Shown: piece after piece, positions 6,835 through 9,965 of the stretch
How positions within the stretch are numbered: position 1 is the stretch's first letter
Layout of the letters: each line of letters starts with the position of its first letter
Assembly: GCF_002413825.1 (NCBI RefSeq)
Contig: NZ_DHXT01000143.1
Coordinates: 1-9,965, forward strand
Reading direction: 5' to 3'
Origin: Rhodoferax sp. UBA5149
GTDB taxonomy: Bacteria; Pseudomonadota; Gammaproteobacteria; Burkholderiales; Burkholderiaceae_C
Length of the DNA stretch: 9,965 nucleotides
Translations under genes and position numbers: made by a program
Notes under the pieces: generated by a model
Database searches by the model: none
Seen by the model: only the letters and a program-made list of their open reading frames with translations
What the model was told of the DNA's origin: nothing

Positions 6835-6887
6835 GGGGGTGTATTTTCGGTGGGCTGCTGGGTCGACGGCGTGGCTCAAAAGCCAGT

Positions 6888-7316
6888 TCAAAGTTGGCTT
6901 AGGCGATTCATGAAAGCCGCTGGAATCAATGCCACCTTGCGGTTTGCGCGAGTGACAAAGACGATGCCAATCTTGCCGAGCGCCACCTCCCTGCCGGTCT
7001 CTTTTTCACTCATGCGAAACTGAAGGTCAAAACCGTACTTGTTGAAGTCGGTGGGGGCCATTTCAATATGCATGGTCTCACCATGGAAGCCTTCGGACTT
7101 GTACTGGGCAACGATGTCCCCAACGACGATGATGGTGCCTTCCACATCCGACTCAAAGTAACTCAGCCATGTAAAAAACCGAAGCCGGGCCTCGGAAACC
7201 AGCGTGAGCAGCTGTGCATTGTCGAGATGCCCGCCCTGATTGACGTGGCTGATGTAAATCTGCACTTCCGTGACAAAGGGGTAATTTTGTGCAGGGACTA
7301 GCTGGATGCGTGGCAT
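6888..7316 (-). CDS. Acyl-CoA thioesterase, hotdog fold (4HBT family)
   Basis: The 142-residue protein has the layout and length of the 4-hydroxybenzoyl-CoA thioesterase/YbgC family, whose members hydrolyse acyl-CoA thioesters in the cytoplasm. The active-site region reads 'YISHVNQGGHLDNAQLLTLVSEARLRF' (21-47), matching the family pattern D/N-x-x-G-H-x-x-N followed by a helix with a conserved E-A-R; the usual catalytic Asp position appears as N26 here. Beta strands follow: 'TIIVVGDIVAQYKSEGFHGETMHIEM' and 'GREVALGKIGIVFV'. The start is uncertain: ATG 7316 gives the shortest form, and ATG 7340 adds 8 residues. The frame continues to an ATG at 7409, but that segment does not look like part of the fold. 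Its substrate is unknown. It may be the first gene of an operon with the YeeE/YedE pair. It lies divergent to the ene-reductase gene. Confidence 0.82.
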   Translation of the reverse strand: MPRIQLVPAQNYPFVTEVQIYISHVNQGGHLDNAQLLTLVSEARLRFFTWLSYFESDVEGTIIVVGDIVAQYKSEGFHGETMHIEMAPTDFNKYGFDLQFRMSEKETGREVALGKIGIVFVTRANRKVALIPAAFMNRLSQL

Positions 7317-7515
7317 TGGAATTGGATTTTCAAAAAACATCAATCGTAACTTCTGAAAGCAGTGCGGTATTGCCCAACCCAGGGAAAAGAGGGAAAGAGC
7401 CCGCTTCATGGCGGGGGATTGTCCGTAATTCGCCTCCTGCGCGACGACTTTCAAGCACGGCGCAAAGAACCGGCCTACCATCGCGCAACCCCCAACCCAA
7501 TGAAAGGAAACCTGT
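7317..7515. other. Divergent intergenic region, thioesterase/ene-reductase
   Basis: This 199-base region must hold promoters for both directions, but I could not find a convincing -35/-10 pair. A small inverted repeat, CCCGC-TTCATG-GCGGG (7400-7415), has a 5-bp stem and no T run, so it is more likely an operator-like site or chance than a terminator. Confidence 0.35.
7503..7510 (+). promoter_or_regulatory. Ribosome-binding site of the ene-reductase gene
   Basis: AAAGGAAA lies seven bases before the ATG at 7516 (counting from AGGA). It fixes that start codon. Confidence 0.7.
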
Positions 7516-8604
7516 ATGGCTGAGCACAATTTGTTTGAAACTTTCCCCATGGGCAAGTTCACCCTGCGCAACCGCCTGGTGATGAACCCCATGACGCGCT
7601 GCCGTGCCGACGCCGCTGGCGTGCCCAACCCGCTGATGGCGCAGTACTACACCCAGCGCGCCAGCGCCGGCTTGATCGTTACCGAGGGCATTGCCCCGAG
7701 CGCCAACGGCAAGGGCTACGCCCGCATACCGGGCTTGTGGAACAGCGCGCAAGTGCAGGCGTGGCAAGCCGTGACCAGCGCGGTGCACGCCGCCACAGGC
7801 GTGATCTTTGCCCAGCTCATGCACACCGGGCGCGTCAGCCACCCGGCCAACATGACCGAAGGCGCCAAAATCGTGGCGCCCAGCGCGCTGGCCCTGGCCG
7901 GCCAGATGTACACCGACGCACTTGGCCTGCAGGACTACCCGGTGCCGCAAGCCATGACGGAGGCCGACATCGCGCAAGCCAAAGCCGAGATCGTGCAGGC
8001 GGCCAAGAACGCCATCGCCGCCGGGTTTGACGGCGTCGAGCTGCACGGCGCCAACGGCTACTTGCTGGAGCAATTCCTCAGCCCCGACACCAACCAGCGC
8101 ACCGACGCCTGGGGCGGCAGCGTCGAAAAACGCATGCGCTTTGTGCTGGAAGTGGCGCGCGAAACGGCGGCGGCCATCGGTGGCGACAAGGTCGGCATCC
8201 GCCTCTCGCCCTATGGCACCAACTCAGGCATGGGCGCCTACCCCGAGGTGGAAGAGACCTACCTGAAACTGTTGCCCCTGCTGGCCGATGCGGGCCTGCT
8301 TTACGTCCACATCGTGGACCACGCCGCCATGGGCGCGCCGCCGGTGCCACTGGCGTTCAAGCAGGCCCTGCGCAAGGCTTGGCCGCGCACCTTCTTCATC
8401 GGTGGCAGTTTCGACCAGGCTTCAGGGCAGCAGGCCGTGAACGAGGGCTTGGTGGACCTGGTCGGCATGGGCCGCGCTTTTCTGGCCAACCCGGATCTGG
8501 TGGAACGCTTCAAGAAGGGCCTGCCACTCACCGCGCCCGATGCCAACACCTTCTTCACGCCCGGCGCCAAGGGCTACACCGACTACCCGGTGGCTGCGGC
8601 TTGA
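7516..8604 (+). CDS. nemA: Old Yellow Enzyme, NemA-type alkene reductase (FMN, NAD(P)H)
   Basis: This 362-residue protein is a full-length flavin-dependent ene-reductase of the Old Yellow Enzyme family, which reduces activated C=C bonds in compounds such as N-ethylmaleimide and enones, and in some members nitro compounds or nitrate esters. It is a soluble TIM barrel. Visible markers are 'RNRLVMNPMTRCRA' with T27 near the flavin, Q100 in 'IFAQLMHTGRVSHP', and the substrate-binding H177-x-x-N180-x-Y182 in 'GVELHGANGYLLEQFLSP'. 'TNQRTDAWGGS', R229 in 'GIRLSP' and the C-terminal phosphate-binding stretch 'LVGMGRAFLANPDLVER' complete the set. All key residues are present. No TetR-type NemR gene or glyoxalase gene is adjacent, so the usual nemRA operon is not seen. 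The symbol is by family resemblance; a xenobiotic reductase or morphinone-reductase-like name is equally possible. Confidence 0.93.
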   Translation: MAEHNLFETFPMGKFTLRNRLVMNPMTRCRADAAGVPNPLMAQYYTQRASAGLIVTEGIAPSANGKGYARIPGLWNSAQVQAWQAVTSAVHAATGVIFAQLMHTGRVSHPANMTEGAKIVAPSALALAGQMYTDALGLQDYPVPQAMTEADIAQAKAEIVQAAKNAIAAGFDGVELHGANGYLLEQFLSPDTNQRTDAWGGSVEKRMRFVLEVARETAAAIGGDKVGIRLSPYGTNSGMGAYPEVEETYLKLLPLLADAGLLYVHIVDHAAMGAPPVPLAFKQALRKAWPRTFFIGGSFDQASGQQAVNEGLVDLVGMGRAFLANPDLVERFKKGLPLTAPDANTFFTPGAKGYTDYPVAAA

Positions 8605-8703
8605 GATAGTGCCTTCGGGTGGCTGGGCCGGGTTACGTTTGGCTACCTTCTTCACCGTGCATGCGGTAGACGGTTACCAGGGGACCACGTTTAATAAGGA
8701 CAT

Positions 8704-8718
8704 GGGCATTTCCTGCCC
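8704..8718 (+). promoter_or_regulatory. Small stem-loop just before the ribosome-binding site of the PXPV gene
   Basis: GGGCA-TTTCC-TGCCC can form a perfect 5-bp stem four bases before AAGGAG. It could affect ribosome access or mRNA stability, but a stem this short may well be chance. Confidence 0.25.
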
Positions 8719-8722
8719 TGTT

Positions 8723-8728
8723 AAGGAG
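8723..8728 (+). promoter_or_regulatory. Strong ribosome-binding site of the PXPV-repeat gene
   Basis: AAGGAG lies six bases before the ATG at 8735. It decides the start against the in-frame extension reaching back to 8540 inside the ene-reductase gene. Confidence 0.85.
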
Positions 8729-8734
8729 ATACTT

Positions 8735-9187
8735 ATGAAGACAGCCCCCATGGTCAACCGCTCCGTCGTTGTGGCGGGTGCCACGGCCGCTCTGGCGCTT
8801 GCCGCCCTGAGTTTTACCGGTGCCGCCCAAGCCCGAGACAACGTGTCCTGGTCAGTGGGCGTGGGCGCGCCCGGCGTGTCGCTGAATGTGGGCAATGCAG
8901 GGCCGCTGTATATGCAGGCGCAGCCGGTCTATGTTCAGCCAGAGCCGATTTACTACGAGCCGCGCCCTGTGTTTGTAAGGCCTGCGCCGGTCTTTGTGCA
9001 GCCACAGCCGGTTTACTACGAGCGCCCCTATGGCTGGAACCGGCGCCACGGCGGGCACTACGTGCAGGCACCCCGTCCGGGCTACGGCGCGGGCTATTAC
9101 GGCCCGGGTTATGCGCCCGTGTCACAGGTGTATTACCAGCCAGAAGGCCGCAGCGACCATCGGCATGGCGGTCGACATGAAGACTGA
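8735..9187 (+). CDS. Exported PXPV-repeat protein, function unknown
   Basis: The product has 150 residues. It begins with a signal peptide: charged start, hydrophobic stretch at about 11-30, and a likely cleavage A-Q-A|R-D after residue 33. The mature protein therefore goes to the periplasm or outside. A short segment, 'WSVGVGAPGVSLNVG', follows. Then comes a tandem repeat region (61-97) of the PXPV type: Q-P-V-Y-V, E-P-I-Y-Y, R-P-V-F-V, A-P-V-F-V and Q-P-V-Y-Y. The tail is rich in Gly, Tyr, Arg and His, ending H-R-H-G-G-R-H-E-D. The combination of signal peptide, PXPV repeats and basic tail is common in small exported proteins of Burkholderiales; no biochemical function is established that I know of. 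It is probably transcribed on its own, starting 130 bases after the ene-reductase. Confidence 0.88.
   Translation: MKTAPMVNRSVVVAGATAALALAALSFTGAAQARDNVSWSVGVGAPGVSLNVGNAGPLYMQAQPVYVQPEPIYYEPRPVFVRPAPVFVQPQPVYYERPYGWNRRHGGHYVQAPRPGYGAGYYGPGYAPVSQVYYQPEGRSDHRHGGRHED
8942..9023 (+). repeat. In-frame direct repeats coding the PXPV units
   Basis: The 19-base segments at 8942-8960 and 9005-9023 differ at only two positions (GAGCCGATTTACTACGAGC and CAGCCGGTTTACTACGAGC). They are offset by 63 bases, which is 21 codons. More diverged units lie between them. This pattern suggests growth by in-frame duplication. Confidence 0.75.
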
Positions 9188-9227
9188 TAACGGATGATTC
9201 GCAACCACCGCCGCGGAGGAAAGCCGC

Positions 9228-9476
9228 TTATCGGTAAAACGATTCGACCTTGCCCTTCAACTTGATCAACAGCGGATGGCCTTTGCGGTCCAGCGCCTTG
9301 CCGGCGGGCACCTTGACCCAGCCCTCGCTGATGCAGTATTCCGCGACATCCAGACGCTCCTTGTCATTCAATCGAATACCAATGTCATGTTCGAACACGG
9401 CAGCGACGTGAAAGGGGCTGCGCGGATCAATGGACAGATGGTCGGGCAGAGGGGGAAATTGGGTGGCTTGGTTCAT
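9228..9476 (-). CDS. DUF3297 family protein
   Basis: This 82-residue protein is recognisable as DUF3297 from its start 'LPDHLSIDPRSPFH', the middle 'IGIRLNDKERLDVAEYCISEGW', and the end 'PAGKALDRKGHPLLIKLKGKVE'. It is a small soluble cytoplasmic protein without signal peptide or membrane segment, and its length is normal for the family. Function is unknown; the family is common in proteobacteria as a single small gene. The ATG at 9476 is chosen because the conserved part begins soon after it and GGAAA lies nearby upstream. The longer frame from 9518 adds 14 residues with no family resemblance. It converges with the PXPV gene (40 bases between the stops) and diverges from the MDR oxidoreductase gene. 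Confidence 0.92.
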   Translation of the reverse strand: MNQATQFPPLPDHLSIDPRSPFHVAAVFEHDIGIRLNDKERLDVAEYCISEGWVKVPAGKALDRKGHPLLIKLKGKVESFYR

Positions 9477-9560
9477 GGGTATCGATTTTCCATGATTTGG
9501 CCCTGGCCTGGTCTGCAACGGCCCCTATGCTAGAGTCGATTTCCATTACAGGAGACCGCC
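9477..9560. promoter_or_regulatory. Short divergent promoter region, DUF3297/MDR oxidoreductase
   Basis: The 84 bases between the two divergent starts must contain both promoters. TATGCT at 9526-9531 could be a -10 element for the plus-strand gene, but no -35 element stands at a suitable distance. The plus-strand ribosome-binding site AGGAG (9550-9554) lies six bases before ATG 9561. Confidence 0.35.
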
Positions 9561-9965
9561 ATGAGTACCCATCCAGCCCCCACCGGGCTTCAACTTCGTT
9601 CCCTGGTCAAGCCCGATGGCGAACTGGAGCTATCGCTGCTCAGCGTCCCGACCCCCGACCCCGCGCCCGACGAAGTGGTAGTGCGGATTGAAGCCACGCC
9701 GATCAACCCGTCTGACATCGGACTGCTCTTTGGTGCGGCCGACATCAGCACGGCCAAGGTGTCCGGCACGCCAGCCAGCCCGGTCGTCACCGCCCAAATT
9801 CCTGAGCGGCTCATGAAAAGCATGGCCGCCCGGGTGGGCCAGTTCCTGCCCGTGGGCAATGAAGGTGCCGGCGTGGTCGTCGCGGCCGGGTCGTCGGACG
9901 CGGCACAGGCCCTGCTGGGCAAGACGGTGGCCGTGCTGGGCGGGGCGATGTACGCGCAGTACCGC
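9561..9965 (+). CDS. MDR-superfamily zinc-type alcohol dehydrogenase/quinone-oxidoreductase-like protein, N-terminal part (cut by window edge)
   Basis: The open frame begins at ATG 9561 after a good AGGAG and runs off the right edge without a stop, giving 135 residues. It is the GroES-like catalytic domain of a medium-chain dehydrogenase/reductase: 'PDEVVVRIEATPINPSDIGLLFG' (the typical beta strand and 'INPSD' loop), then 'LPVGNEGAGVVVAAG' (the G-x-E-x-x-G-x-V block) and 'LLGKTVAVLGG'. The 'INPSD' form, where zinc alcohol dehydrogenases carry a catalytic Cys, suggests a zinc-free quinone- or enone-reductase type. An insertion of about 40 residues between 'LLFG' and 'GNEGAG' is longer than in basic quinone oxidoreductases. 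The NAD(P)H-binding Rossmann domain lies outside the window. Confidence 0.85.
   Translation, partial: MSTHPAPTGLQLRSLVKPDGELELSLLSVPTPDPAPDEVVVRIEATPINPSDIGLLFGAADISTAKVSGTPASPVVTAQIPERLMKSMAARVGQFLPVGNEGAGVVVAAGSSDAAQALLGKTVAVLGGAMYAQYR

Noticed and set aside
7330..8073. Minus-strand open frame of 247 codons
   Set aside because: It is antisense to the ene-reductase. Its Gly/His/Arg/Val-rich composition is the usual mirror of a GC-rich gene.
8540..8734. N-terminal extension of the PXPV protein into the ene-reductase gene
   Set aside because: The strong AAGGAG and signal peptide start at 8735; the extension overlaps the end of the previous gene.
9188..9227. GCGG/CCGC mini-stem as terminator between the convergent PXPV and DUF3297 genes
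   Set aside because: Only four base pairs and no T run on either strand.
1..9965. CRISPR array, tRNA, rRNA or riboswitch
   Set aside because: No regularly spaced repeats, cloverleaf ends or known riboswitch motifs were seen on either strand.

Overview
The window looks like a chromosomal stretch from a betaproteobacterium of the order Burkholderiales, most likely Comamonadaceae (Rhodoferax/Polaromonas/Acidovorax type). I infer this from gene content and protein style: a GcvA-like LysR regulator, a very large GGDEF-EAL sensor, a PXPV-repeat exported protein, a DUF3297 protein, a two-subunit YeeE/YedE transporter and a NemA-type ene-reductase. No rRNA, tRNA, CRISPR array, phage gene or recognisable transposase was seen.

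Layout. (1) Positions 1-495 hold the 3' part of a LysR-family regulator cut by the window edge. (2) Positions 496-991 hold no recognised gene, only a possible small orphan ORF on the minus strand. (3) Positions 992-4420 (minus) encode a 1142-residue membrane-anchored c-di-GMP protein with the order TM-TM-GAF-PAS-GAF-PAS-GGDEF-EAL. Its start is unusual: a TTG lying on a run of five T, overlapping the end of a 27-codon ORF that begins with ATG. (4) Positions 4421-4978 are non-coding or decayed, with a Pho-box-like repeat, a 12-bp palindrome and a possible gene remnant. (5) Positions 4979-5929 carry two adjacent decayed genes on the plus strand: an ABC transporter ATPase without its signature region, and an acyltransferase-3 membrane protein reduced to its two ends. 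Each also has a one-base frame change. (6) Positions 5957-7316 (minus) form a probable operon: a hotdog-fold thioesterase followed by the two halves of a YeeE/YedE sulfur-compound transporter, which overlap by 4 bases. (7) Positions 7516-8604 (plus) encode an Old Yellow Enzyme. (8) Positions 8735-9187 encode an exported PXPV-repeat protein. (9) Positions 9228-9476 (minus) encode a DUF3297 protein. (10) Positions 9561-9965 (plus) are the start of an MDR-superfamily oxidoreductase cut by the right edge.

How it fits together. The right half (from about 5950) is compact, GC-rich, intact housekeeping and accessory metabolism: sulfur import, thioester hydrolysis and two flavin- or NAD(P)H-dependent reductases. 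The left-centre is signalling plus a decaying locus with lower GC and loose spacing. I see no clear undescribed system. The points most worth a second look are the start of the c-di-GMP protein and the parallel internal deletions in the ABC/acyltransferase pair.
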